Of a DNA stretch of 64,000 nucleotides, positions 31,942 to 40,202 are shown piece after piece. The notes beneath the pieces were generated by a model that saw only the letters and a list, made by a program, of their open reading frames with translations, was not told where the DNA came from and ran no database searches. How positions within the stretch are numbered: the first letter of the stretch is position 1; each line of letters begins with the position of its first letter. The stretch is from CAIXSC01 sp046349915 (GTDB lineage Bacteria > Planctomycetota > Planctomycetia > Pirellulales > Pirellulaceae), in contig JAXMBL010000003.1 in NCBI GenBank assembly GCA_046349915.1, positions 1,116,001-1,180,000 on the forward strand, given 5' to 3'. The position numbers and the translations under genes were made by a program.

Positions 31942-33318
31942 ATGAAGAGCCAGAAGATCGTTGCATCGTCGACATCGCGTCGCGAGTTTATCAACAATAC
32001 AGGCCGGATCGCGGCTGCCACATCACTGGTTGGGGCATTGGTCCCGCGAGTTCATGCGGCAGGGGATGAGACGATCCAAGTAGCGTTGGTGGGATGTGGG
32101 GGGCGCGGGACGGGAGCGGCCTCCAATGCGCTATCGGTGAAGAACGGACCGATCAAGCTGGTGGCGATGGCCGATGTGTTCGAGAATCGGCTGAAGGTGA
32201 GCCATCAGAGCTTGCAGCAGCACTTTGGCGAACGGGTCGACGTCCCCGAAGATCGTCGCTTCATTGGTTTCGACGGTTATAAGAAGGCGCTCGATTGCTT
32301 GAAGCCAGGCGACGTCGCCATCTTCGCGACCCCGCCCGCCTTTCGTTGGGCTCATTTCGGTTATGCGATCGAGAAGGGGATTCACACGTTCATGGAGAAG
32401 CCCGTGACCGTGGACGGTCCGACCAGCAAGCGTATGTTGGCTTTGGGCGAGCAGTCAGTCGCGAAAAACCTGAAGGTCGGCGTTGGCTTGATGTGCCGAC
32501 ATTGTGTGGCGCGTGACGAGTTGTTCAAGCGGATTCAGGACGGGCAGATCGGCGACATCATCACGCTGCGCTGCTACCGCATGCATGGTCCAGTGGGGTC
32601 CGCCTTCTCGGGCAAGAAGCCGGAGAATATGAGCGAGTTGCTGTGGCAGATTCAGCGATTCCACAGTTTCTTGTGGGCGAGCGGCGGCTGCTACAGCGAC
32701 TTCTACATCCATAACATTGACGAATGCTGCTGGATGAAGAATGCTTGGCCGGTGACGGCGCAGGCCTCGGGAGGTCGGCATTTCCGCGGCGACAACGTCG
32801 ATCAGAACTTCGATAGCTACTCCGTGGAATACACCTTCGCGGACGGCAGCAAGATGTTCATGAATGGGCGGACGATGGCGGGCTGCCACGATGAGTTTGC
32901 CAGCTACGCTCACGGCTCGAAGGGACTCGGCGTCATCTCGTCGGCGTCGCATTCACCCGCCAAATGCCGCATCTTCAAGGGGCAGAAGATCAGCAAGGAC
33001 GAGCAGTTGTGGGCCTTCCCACCGCCGGAACCGAACCCGTACCAGCTGGAATGGGATCACTTGATTGATTCGATTCGGACCGATAAGCCTCATAACGAAG
33101 TGAAGCGCGGAGTCGAAGCCAGCGTCGTGACCTCCATGGGGCGCATGGCAGCGCACACGGGCCAAGTCGTGACGTTCGACGACATGTTGAACTGCGAACA
33201 TGAGTTCGCCCCAGGGCTCGACAAGTTCGACATGAGCTCGCCGGCCCCGGTAACCGCGGACGCCGATGGCAAGTACCCGATTCCGCAGCCGGGTATCACT
33301 CAGGCTCGCGAGTACTAG
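31942..33318 (+). CDS. Tat-exported Gfo/Idh/MocA family oxidoreductase
   Basis: This 458-residue protein has a Tat signal (SRREFINNTGRIAAATSLVG) ending near VHAAG. The Rossmann start VALVGCGGRGTGAAS binds NAD(P), FMEKPVTVDG carries the EKP motif of the family, and the C-terminal alpha/beta domain holds HNIDECCWMKN with the conserved His. Family members oxidise or epimerise sugars and inositols or, with bound NAD, hydrolyse glycosides (GH109). Planctomycetes encode dozens of exported copies, and the substrate cannot be predicted. It stands alone, with a terminator 40 bp downstream. Confidence 0.93.
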   Translation: MKSQKIVASSTSRREFINNTGRIAAATSLVGALVPRVHAAGDETIQVALVGCGGRGTGAASNALSVKNGPIKLVAMADVFENRLKVSHQSLQQHFGERVDVPEDRRFIGFDGYKKALDCLKPGDVAIFATPPAFRWAHFGYAIEKGIHTFMEKPVTVDGPTSKRMLALGEQSVAKNLKVGVGLMCRHCVARDELFKRIQDGQIGDIITLRCYRMHGPVGSAFSGKKPENMSELLWQIQRFHSFLWASGGCYSDFYIHNIDECCWMKNAWPVTAQASGGRHFRGDNVDQNFDSYSVEYTFADGSKMFMNGRTMAGCHDEFASYAHGSKGLGVISSASHSPAKCRIFKGQKISKDEQLWAFPPPEPNPYQLEWDHLIDSIRTDKPHNEVKRGVEASVVTSMGRMAAHTGQVVTFDDMLNCEHEFAPGLDKFDMSSPAPVTADADGKYPIPQPGITQAREY

Positions 33319-33357
33319 TCTTTCGCCGCCCCTATGGGCTTACTGATCACTCCGAGG

Positions 33358-33387
33358 AACCGTCGGCGAAGAGCCGACGGTTTTTTT
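33358..33387 (+). terminator. Intrinsic terminator after the Gfo/Idh/MocA gene
   Basis: AACCGTCGGC-GAAGA-GCCGACGGTT stem-loop followed by a run of T residues to 33387. Confidence 0.93.
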
Positions 33388-33741
33388 GTTTCTGTTGCGT
33401 AACATGCGGGGCATTTTTCCGCTGGAAGTAGCAGTTGTGTGCGGGGCGTGCGCCCCGCGGCGCTGTAGCGAGCTTGTTTTCCAGGGGGAGATGCACCATG
33501 TTGTTCCAAGAAAAGGAGGCGATGATTACCTGTCGATTGGTTCGTGGGAGGGGCCGCAGTTCCCGCAAACGGTCTTGCCTTGCAATCTTCGAGTGTTGAC
33601 TGGAGAGGGGAGTGATAAGGTGCGGATTGGCAACGTGTTCGTGCAGGGGACAAGTGGATTGACGTGCTCTTGCAGGGAAAGTCCTTCAATCGGTTCGGAG
33701 AATGGATCAAGCGAGAGTTTGAATTCGAACGTAAGGCTGAC
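33388..33741. other. Gene-free stretch with one GC hairpin
   Basis: No coding frame here has a family resemblance or a ribosome binding site. The only structure is a hairpin at 33441-33458 (GCGGGGC-GTGC-GCCCCGC) without T tract. Frames that are open on either strand encode low-quality sequence. Confidence 0.6.
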
Positions 33742-34392
33742 TCAGCGCAATAACCGCCATGCGATGTAGATGGCACCGAGAAAGAGGGCGGAGGAGACGA
33801 GCCAAGTGACTCCTTGGCGCGCCGTCTCCTCAAAAGGCGTGGACTCGGGAGGGTCGATCCCGCCGCCGAATTCGTGACCGCAGTTCTCGCAGCGGCGATA
33901 GAACTGCGGGGTGAACGCCTCGTCGCAAGTCGGGCAAACGACGAGCACCGAGTCGTACGGGTTTTCTCGATTATCTCCCACCAAGCGAATCGGGGCGTCG
34001 GGGGATTCCGGTGAGACAAATTCAGCCAGCGGAAACTTCGTGCCCGCGGTATGGCAGCTGGGGCAATACGTCAGTCGTCGACGACGACAACGGGGACAGC
34101 AGGGCCAATCTTCCCAGTCGAGTGGATCGGCGGGCCAGTCATCGTGCGAGCGTGATTCATTCCGTCGCTCCCGCTTGGTCTCGAAGTCCTCCGCCACCTC
34201 GCGCGCGAACTCCGCGTCCTCGGCGGGCACCATAACTCGCGGGGCGATGGCCCAATCGCGGGCCGCGTCCGAACCGGCCTGAAGCGACTCGTTCTGCACG
34301 ACCGCAGGGATGCCGTAATCGGCTAGTCGATTACGCACGAGATGAGCTTCGGTGGGCGAGTCGGCGATGAAAACGCAAACGAGGCGTGACAT
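33742..34392 (-). CDS. DUF2007-like domain plus zinc ribbons and C-terminal membrane helix
   Basis: This 216-residue protein begins VCVFIADSPTEAHLVRNRL...GIPAVVQNE...VMVPAEDAEFAREV, which matches the DUF2007 'putative signal-transducing' fold (residues 1-72). An acidic linker follows, then two pairs of Cys-x2-Cys (CPRCRRRRLTYCPSC; CPTCDEAF...CENCGHEF) that can form zinc ribbons, and a single C-terminal membrane helix (VTWLVSSALFLGAIYIAWRLL). Topology suggests a tail-anchored cytoplasmic sensor. Function unknown. Start ATG 34392 is the only one that keeps the whole domain. Confidence 0.8.
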   Translation of the reverse strand: MSRLVCVFIADSPTEAHLVRNRLADYGIPAVVQNESLQAGSDAARDWAIAPRVMVPAEDAEFAREVAEDFETKRERRNESRSHDDWPADPLDWEDWPCCPRCRRRRLTYCPSCHTAGTKFPLAEFVSPESPDAPIRLVGDNRENPYDSVLVVCPTCDEAFTPQFYRRCENCGHEFGGGIDPPESTPFEETARQGVTWLVSSALFLGAIYIAWRLLR

Positions 34393-34590
34393 GGTGCGAG
34401 CACTATAGCGGATGGCCCAAACGCGAGCGACAGGAATGTTGCCAACGCGGGCTCAATTCCCACGGTGGTTCCCGAAATCACTAGAATCGCGGGTGATCCT
34501 AGGGATTCGCTCAGCTCGTTTGCGACCAGCGAATGGCTGAACGATGTGCGAGTTAGTAAGTAATTCACCTTCGTAGAGAGGAACGCCAAG

Positions 34591-36858
34591 ATGAACGACC
34601 GGCGCCGACAGCAGCATGCAAGACAGTCTTCAGCCGTCGCGATGGTAGGGACGTGTCGGCGATGGAGGCTGAGAGATAGGTGGTGCGACGCATGGATTTG
34701 CGCGGCCATGACAGCCGGCTTACTCGCGGGCAGCCTGGGCGCCAACTTGCATGCGGCGGGCCCGCGAGTGTTGCCGGAGGGGAAGCTGCCCGCCGATGCT
34801 CGCTTAGCTCCGCCCAAGGACTTGGATGGATACTTTCCATTTGCTCCTTCCTCTTCGGTCGAGCAATGGAATCGGCGAGCGGCGGTTCTGCGGCGACAGA
34901 TGCAGGTTGCGCTGGGGCTCTGGCCCATGCCGCGGCCCACCCCGCTACAGCCGGTAGTGCATGGCAAGGTGGAACGCGACGGTTACACGGTGGAGCGGGC
35001 GTACTTCGAGAGTTTTACGGGATTCTATGTCACGGGGAGTCTCTATCGCCCGACCGGGAAGAGCGGCAAGTTGCCCGTGGTTCTCTGCCCCCACGGGCAC
35101 TGGGCCGATGGGCGTTTTCACGATATGGGGCGAGATGCCGTGCGGCGAGAAATCGTGAATGGCGCCGAGCGGTTCGAGGAGGGGGGACGCAGTCCTTTGC
35201 AGGCTCGCAGCGTTCAATTGGCTCGCATGGGCTGCATTGTCTTCTTCTACGACATGATTGGTTACGCGGACAGCAAACAGCTGTCGTTCGAATTGGCGCA
35301 TGGGTTCGCGAAGCAACGACCCGAAATGAATTCGCCCAATCAATGGGGACTCTACAGTCCGCAGGCCGAGTCGCGACTGCAGTCGGTCATGGGCTTACAA
35401 ACTTACAACTCGATCCGCGCACTTGATTTCGTGGCTTCGCTGCCCGACGTCGACATGAGTCGTGTGGCGGTGACGGGGGCGAGCGGCGGGGGAACGCAGA
35501 CGATGATCCTGGGAGCGCTCGACCCACGACCGTCCGTGATCTTTCCCGCCGTGATGGTCTCGACGGCCATGCAAGGAGGCTGCACGTGCGAGAATTGCAG
35601 TCTATTGCGGATCGACACGGGCAACGTGGAGTTCGCGGCTCTCTTTGCTCCGAAGCCGCAAGCGTTGTCGGCCGCCGATGATTGGACTCGTGAAATGCAG
35701 ACCAAGGGATTCCCGGAACTCAAACGGCATTACCAGCTGCTCGGGGCGCCCGATCATGTCTCGTTGAAGGCCACGATTCACTTTGGTCATAATTACAATT
35801 ACGTCAATCGGGCGGCCATGTACAGTTGGTTCAACCAGCACCTCAAATTGGGACTTCCGGAACCAATTGTGGAAGAGGATTACAAGCGACTTTCTCGTGA
35901 AGAGATGACCGTCTGGGATGCCACGCATCCTGCTCCGCCGTCGGGTCCTGAGTTGGAACGCAACCTGCTGCGGCACTGGCATGAGGATGCCGAGCGGCAA
36001 TTGGCCGCCGCCCAGCCGCGAGACGCCGAGACGCTCGCCAAATTCCGCGACTTGGTCGGTGGAGGGTGGCAAGCGATTTTGGGACGCGAGTTGCCAGCCG
36101 CCAAGGAGGTCGCCTTGGAGCAGTCCAAGAAACTGGAACGCGACCAATTCACCTGCGTGGCAGGTTTGCTACGCAATCAAACGAGAGGGGAGGAGTTGCC
36201 GATCGCCTTCCTGCAGCCGAAGCAATGGAATGGGCGAGTTGTGGTGTGGTTGTCGTCGAGTGGCAAATCAGGGGTGTTTCAAGAGGCCGAGACGCCACGC
36301 CGGGAGGTCGCTGAATTGCTGACGCAAGGGATAGGCGTCCTGGGAGTGGATCTGCTTTACCAAGGAGAATTCTTGGCGGATGGGAAGCCACTGACAGAGA
36401 CGCCCCGAGTGAGAAATCCGCGAGAGTTTGCGGGTTACACCTGGGGCTACAATCACACGATATTTGCTCGTCGCGTCCACGATGTGCTGAACGTATTGGC
36501 GTACGTGAGGGGCCTCGAAAAGTCGACTCAACGCGTCGACGTCGTGGCGTTGGACGAGACGGCGGCGATTGCGATCGCCGCTCGGGCGTTGACTCGCGAT
36601 GCGGTCGATTCGCTGATCGTCGATACTCAAGGGTTCCGGTTTGCCGGCGTGCGCGATTTGCGCTCGCCCAATTTCCTGCCGGGAGGCGCCAAATACGGCG
36701 ACTTGCCTGGACTGTTAGCGCTCGGCGCCCCCGGCAAGGTCTGGATTGCGGGGGAGGGAGACGAGTTGCCTGGATTGGTTCGCGATGCCTATGCGGCCAC
36801 GGGAGGCGCGAAGAATCTGAGTGTGTTCAACGCGCCGATCATTGACGCTCTGAAATAG
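34591..36858 (+). CDS. Exported acetylxylan-esterase-like hydrolase with degenerate second hydrolase domain
   Basis: This 755-residue protein starts at ATG 34591 after GAGAGGAA. A basic N-region precedes a signal helix (WICAAMTAGLLAGSLGANLHAAG). Domain 1 (about 70-420) is an alpha/beta hydrolase of the acetyl xylan esterase / Abhydrolase_7 kind with nucleophile Ser298 in GASGGGTQ, probable Asp363 or 364, and His400 in HFGHNYN. Domain 2 (about 510-755) repeats the fold (VVVWLSSSGKSG, GVLGVDLLYQGE), but where the nucleophile elbow should be it reads VVALDETAAIA (Asp655-Glu-Thr657), so it looks catalytically dead. The likely role is deacetylation of plant or algal polysaccharide, with domain 2 structural or regulatory. 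Confidence 0.85.
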   Translation: MNDRRRQQHARQSSAVAMVGTCRRWRLRDRWCDAWICAAMTAGLLAGSLGANLHAAGPRVLPEGKLPADARLAPPKDLDGYFPFAPSSSVEQWNRRAAVLRRQMQVALGLWPMPRPTPLQPVVHGKVERDGYTVERAYFESFTGFYVTGSLYRPTGKSGKLPVVLCPHGHWADGRFHDMGRDAVRREIVNGAERFEEGGRSPLQARSVQLARMGCIVFFYDMIGYADSKQLSFELAHGFAKQRPEMNSPNQWGLYSPQAESRLQSVMGLQTYNSIRALDFVASLPDVDMSRVAVTGASGGGTQTMILGALDPRPSVIFPAVMVSTAMQGGCTCENCSLLRIDTGNVEFAALFAPKPQALSAADDWTREMQTKGFPELKRHYQLLGAPDHVSLKATIHFGHNYNYVNRAAMYSWFNQHLKLGLPEPIVEEDYKRLSREEMTVWDATHPAPPSGPELERNLLRHWHEDAERQLAAAQPRDAETLAKFRDLVGGGWQAILGRELPAAKEVALEQSKKLERDQFTCVAGLLRNQTRGEELPIAFLQPKQWNGRVVVWLSSSGKSGVFQEAETPRREVAELLTQGIGVLGVDLLYQGEFLADGKPLTETPRVRNPREFAGYTWGYNHTIFARRVHDVLNVLAYVRGLEKSTQRVDVVALDETAAIAIAARALTRDAVDSLIVDTQGFRFAGVRDLRSPNFLPGGAKYGDLPGLLALGAPGKVWIAGEGDELPGLVRDAYAATGGAKNLSVFNAPIIDALK

Positions 36859-36877
36859 AGCACCTGCGGGGGCTGCC

Positions 36878-37828
36878 TTAACGCCGCGGGGCGAGCTCCT
36901 CGCGGGTCAGTTTGCCGTCGCCATTCTGGTCGAGCGAGCGGAGGGCCTTCGCCGCTTGCTCGATCTCATCGGTTGAAATCTCGCCATCTTTATTGGCATC
37001 CAAGGCCGAGAGTAGCGGCGGGGTGAAGGCGGCGCCGGCCGCCGGTCGTGATTCTGGTTTGCCCTCGGGGCGTCCTTCGGGCTTGGCGCCGGGACGGCCT
37101 CCTGCATTCGGCCTGCCCTCGGGCTTGCCATTGGGGCGGCGTTCTCCATCGGCCATTCGTAGCTGCATGGCTCGGAGGAATTGCTCCTTGGTCACCGCGC
37201 CGTCGCCATCGTTATCGAGTCTTTCGAGCAAACGGCCAAGCATCTCGCGACGCTCTTCGGGGATCTCATCGCGGGAGAGTTTGCCGTCGTTGTTCTTATC
37301 GGCTTGTGTGAACATGCGTTCGAGCATCTCTGGAGAAGGACGGCCGCCTAGTCCGACGCCCGCCTGTCTGGCCATCATTTGGAAAGCTTGGCGGAGTTCG
37401 TCGGGGTTGATCGCACCATCCTTGTTGGCGTCGACTCGATCGAAATTCTCCTTCAAACGTTCGGGGGCTTCCTCTTTGTCGAGCTTGCCATCGTTGTTTT
37501 TGTCGAAGCGAGCCAGAATGTCGCGAGGGTTGGGCAAATTCGCGGGTGCGTTGCCGGGGGCGGGTGAAGCTTCCGCCGGTTTGGCCTTTACTCCCTCGGC
37601 GAATTCTTCGCGGCTCAGTTTGCCGTCGGAGTTCTTGTCAGCGACTCGCACCAACCGTTCGAATAACCGTCGGCGTTCTTCATCGACCTCGTCGGCCGCG
37701 ACTTGCCCGTCTTTGTTGGCGTCCAAGCGGTCGAACACGTTTTCTTCTTGAGCTGCCAGCGTGGCGGGCGTCCAGAGCGGCGCACTCCAAAAAGCGAGTG
37801 TGGCGGCGGCGTGAAGCGTTCGTTTCAT
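36878..37828 (-). CDS. Exported protein with eight EF-hand calcium-binding loops
   Basis: This 316-residue protein has a signal peptide (MKRTLHAAATLAFWSAPLWT) and start ATG 37828 with GGAG upstream. Eight EF-hand loops can be read: DANKDGQVAADE, DKNSDGKLSREE, DKNNDGKLDKEE, DANKDGAINPDE, DKNNDGKLSRDE, DNDGDGAVTKEQ, DANKDGEISTDE, DQNGDGKLTREE. Loops 1-6 are separated from 7-8 by a low-complexity Gly/Pro/Arg/Lys linker (GRPGAKPEGRPEGKPESRP). It is likely a periplasmic or surface calcium buffer or scaffold. Convergent with the esterase gene, 19 bp apart. Confidence 0.93.
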   Translation of the reverse strand: MKRTLHAAATLAFWSAPLWTPATLAAQEENVFDRLDANKDGQVAADEVDEERRRLFERLVRVADKNSDGKLSREEFAEGVKAKPAEASPAPGNAPANLPNPRDILARFDKNNDGKLDKEEAPERLKENFDRVDANKDGAINPDELRQAFQMMARQAGVGLGGRPSPEMLERMFTQADKNNDGKLSRDEIPEERREMLGRLLERLDNDGDGAVTKEQFLRAMQLRMADGERRPNGKPEGRPNAGGRPGAKPEGRPEGKPESRPAAGAAFTPPLLSALDANKDGEISTDEIEQAAKALRSLDQNGDGKLTREELAPRR

Positions 37829-38679
37829 GGTAAATCTCCAGCAAGGGTTGCGTGTGAGTTGCTTCGACCCGGCATCTTGGGCGAATTTGGGCGACTGGGG
37901 TATTAAACCCACTGGTTCGGATTGAGTTGCGGGGCGGAGTGATGGCGGCGATCACGAGTTGGGATAGGACTGGATTGACCTTGCTTTGCCAAGTCCAAAC
38001 TTCCTATATTCCGCGTTGCAGGGTTTCGACTGGTCGATTGCGTAGGCGATGGGGTGGTCGAAGTCGAGTGGGGAGGGAAAACGAGTCAGAAAAAGGGTGC
38101 GCCGGATTCTTCGGAATAATTCCGCAGAGAGGCAAACCCGGATCGGTGATCGAGCGTAGAATGAGCGATCGGACGCGGCACGAGCCGTGGCCGAGCTCAT
38201 CGAACGACTCGATGCTCGTCGAAACCTCCGGAATGTCAGTTTCCGCGAATGCGGAGGCTGCCGGATGCCAGTTTCTGGCTGCAACTTGAACCAAAAGGGT
38301 CGGTTGCTGCACAGGCCGCACAAACGTGCGGGGTATCCGCGAACAATACAAGAAGTCTTGAAAGCGTTTCGGTGCAATCGTCGATGGGAGCGGGACGATA
38401 ACTGGGGTGTCCAACAGATGACAGCGTTCGCGATGTCAGAAACCCCGGCAACGGACAGCTCTCGTACGACACGGATTGCGACGCCGACGACAACACCTTG
38501 AGGGACAGAAATAGGGACGGACTTCGCCGTTCGTCATGAGGGATCAAGTTGAGCAGTTAGGTGGCAGACAACTTTTCACAGGGTCGTTCGACCCGCTCGC
38601 CTTGCCCGACTTCGCTTCCTCCTGACTCGGTCCGAACCTTGTAAATCCGGTCACTTTCGCTTGCTTGGGGAATAGAACT
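37829..38679. other. Long gene-free stretch with a chain of hairpins; candidate structured RNA
   Basis: No supported gene in 850 bp. Between 38112 and 38279 there are consecutive stem-loops: CGGAAT-A-ATTCCG (38112-38124); GAG-[CT]-CATCGA-ACGAC-TCGATG-CTC (38193-38217); CCTCCG...CGGAGG enclosing CCGC-GAAT-GCGG (38225-38257); GCCAG-TTT-CTGGC (38267-38279). The frames open here show no family features. It may hold a non-coding RNA or the leader of the downstream flgM-like gene. Confidence 0.4.
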
Positions 38680-38973
38680 ATGCAAATCCACGGACCTACT
38701 CATCTGCACGGCGCTCAACCTTTGAACGCCCCCCATCGCGTGGCTGCGCCCCAGACCTCGGTCGAGTCGACCTACACGTCGCCGACCTACTCGGCGCCTA
38801 CCGATACGGTGGAGTTTTCGTCGGAGGCCAGTTTGATCAGCCAGATCCACGACCTGCCCGAAATTCGCGCGGATCGCGTCGCGGAATTGCGGGCCCAGAT
38901 TGCCTCGGGCGCGTACGAGACTGAAGAAAAACTGAACACTACGTTGGAACGATTGCTAGACGAAATCGCCTAG
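38680..38973 (+). CDS. FlgM-like anti-sigma-28 factor
   Basis: This 97-residue protein has an N-terminal disordered His/Pro/Thr-rich half and a C-terminal helical half, DTVEFSSEASLISQIHDLPE then IRADRVAELRAQIASGAYET and a final LNTTLERLLDEIA. The order 'SSEA...LPEIR..RV..L...I..G.Y' is the FlgM pattern (anti-sigma factor for the flagellar sigma-28). Start ATG 38680 has GGGGAA upstream. No flagellar gene lies in the window. A 14-bp tandem repeat begins in the last codons. Homology is modest, so the assignment is probable, not certain. Confidence 0.65.
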   Translation: MQIHGPTHLHGAQPLNAPHRVAAPQTSVESTYTSPTYSAPTDTVEFSSEASLISQIHDLPEIRADRVAELRAQIASGAYETEEKLNTTLERLLDEIA

Positions 38974-39031
38974 CGAGGCTCGCCTAACTGAAATCGGTCC
39001 GCCGAAATCGCCTTGCTGAATTCGTTTCGCC
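38962..39031 (+). repeat. 14-bp degenerate tandem repeat spanning the flgM-like stop codon (five units)
   Basis: GAAATCGCCTAGCG (includes the TAG stop), AGGCTCGCCTAACT, GAAATCGGTCCGCC, GAAATCGCCTTGCT, GAATTCGTTTCGCC. The first, third and fourth share GAAATCG. Confidence 0.75.
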
Positions 39032-39379
39032 AGACCCGCCATGCCTCTCTGTCAGGTGCGGATTGGTTGGCGACGGCTGGGCTGGCGACTGATAAGTTGG
39101 TCCTGCCGAGCTTGTACCAGCCAGTTCGAAGTTCGACTGATCCTCAGTGGGTGTGTCCGACGAGCGGAATGAGATCTCAAAAGCCACTCTCCTCCCCCCG
39201 CGGTGTTGTTGCCGGGACGACGACACCGCGGGGGTGTTTTGTTACCTCCTTTCAGTCGGCTGGTCGGCTGCATACAATGCTAGGGTTGGCAGTTTTCGGC
39301 GAGCACTCGGATATTCAGTGGCTAGCCTTTGGGGATACAGCCCGTAAGTTCAAGTCGCAGCTTGGCTTATCGGCGTTAA
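38974..39379. other. Gene-free stretch with repeat tail and terminator-like hairpin
   Basis: Beyond the 14-bp repeat tail and the hairpin at 39195-39240 I see no coding or regulatory signal in these 400 bp; a frame at 39013-39387 shows no family features. Confidence 0.6.
39195..39240 (+). terminator. Terminator-like hairpin between flgM-like and fur genes
   Basis: CCCCCGCGGTGT (39195-39206) pairs perfectly with ACACCGCGGGGG (39223-39234), followed by TGTTTTGTT. Very stable; the T run is interrupted by a G. Confidence 0.65.
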
Positions 39380-39892
39380 ATGGTTGAAGACATGTCGCAA
39401 GAGCCTTTAGGCAATATTGAGGTTTCCTCGACTCCGTTGGAGCGGTTCGAGGAGTATCTTCAGAGCCGGGGCAAACGCATGACTCAGCCGCAGCGGCAAT
39501 TGATCGAGCATGTTTTTCGGCGGCATTCGCATTTCGACGTCGATATGCTGATCGATGAACTCCCGCGAGGCGGGGATGTGCGGCGAATCGGACGGGCGAC
39601 CGTCTATCGGACGCTCAATAAGTTCGTCGAAGCAGGCTTGCTTCGCTCGTTCACGCTCGATGGCCGCACGGTATTCGAACACGATTACGGTTACCCGCAG
39701 CACGATCATTTGTACTGTCGCGAGTGCCAACAGTTGTTCGAGTTTCAGAGTGATGAACTGATTCGAATCCGAGATGAAGTGGCGCGGACGATGAATTTCC
39801 GCGTGACGGGTCACCGCTTTATTGTGACCGGCGTGTGCGACGCCTGTAGCAAGGCTCGGCGGCGCACCAAACGCAAAGTCGATTTGGTGTGA
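39380..39892 (+). CDS. Fur-family metal-responsive regulator
   Basis: This 170-residue protein has a winged-helix domain (RMTQPQRQLIEHVFRRHSHF, IGRATVYRTLNKFVEAGLLR) and a dimerisation/metal domain with HDHLYCREC and VCDAC, giving the two Cys-x2-Cys pairs of a structural zinc site plus the HDH regulatory site. Layout matches Fur more than PerR or Zur, but ligands alone do not decide which metal it senses. The start is ATG 39380 or ATG 39392 (MSQEPLGN); neither has a strong ribosome binding site. Preceded by a terminator hairpin, so independently transcribed. Confidence 0.9.
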   Translation: MVEDMSQEPLGNIEVSSTPLERFEEYLQSRGKRMTQPQRQLIEHVFRRHSHFDVDMLIDELPRGGDVRRIGRATVYRTLNKFVEAGLLRSFTLDGRTVFEHDYGYPQHDHLYCRECQQLFEFQSDELIRIRDEVARTMNFRVTGHRFIVTGVCDACSKARRRTKRKVDLV

Positions 39893-39938
39893 GCCCGCCT
39901 TGGCGAAAAGTGCCGACTCACCGCTAAGAAGCAATGTA

Positions 39939-39959
39939 CGACGGACTTCTAGTCCGTCG
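39939..39959. repeat. Compact hairpin, possible dispersed palindromic repeat
   Basis: CGACGGACT-TCT-AGTCCGTCG is a perfect 9-bp stem with three-base loop, without T tract. From memory, similar palindromes recur between genes in planctomycete genomes; not verifiable from this window. Confidence 0.6.
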
Positions 39960-40105
39960 CTACCCTCGCCACGGCATCTCGCTCCACGCAGTCGACGGCG
40001 GAACTGTTGGATGGCATCCATGTCCTGATGCCGTAGTGCATGCTATTTCCGGCCGCGAGGCAACAACAACGACACGACGATTTCTCCTCGATCGATAGTG
40101 AATTC

Positions 40106-40202
40106 GATCAGTGACGATCAGCGAAGATCAGTGTTCCCAGTAATCGTCCTGCCCTGCACCCAAAAAATAGGGAACACTCATTTTCACTGATCCTCACTGA
40201 TT
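40106..40202. repeat. Imperfect inverted repeat with 33-bp arms
   Basis: Left arm 40106-40138 and right arm 40170-40202 pair at 28 of 33 positions across a 31-bp spacer; both arms end inward in GTGTTCCC/GGGAACAC. Each arm contains three spaced copies of a GATCAGTGA-like 9-mer. Position is between convergent genes. Confidence 0.85.

Noticed and set aside
33386..33769. A 127-codon open frame in the gap before the DUF2007-like gene
   Set aside because: It begins inside the terminator T run, overlaps the end of a convergent gene, and has no domain or ribosome binding site.
37034..37140. Repeats in the EF-hand gene as a DNA repeat array
   Set aside because: The DNA similarity follows from the low-complexity Gly/Arg/Pro/Lys protein linker and has no fixed period.
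38112..38165. A GGCAAACC element resembling the start of a GEMM (c-di-GMP) riboswitch
   Set aside because: The downstream tetraloop-receptor and second helix of the consensus could not be found at proper spacing; kept only as part of the structured-RNA candidate.
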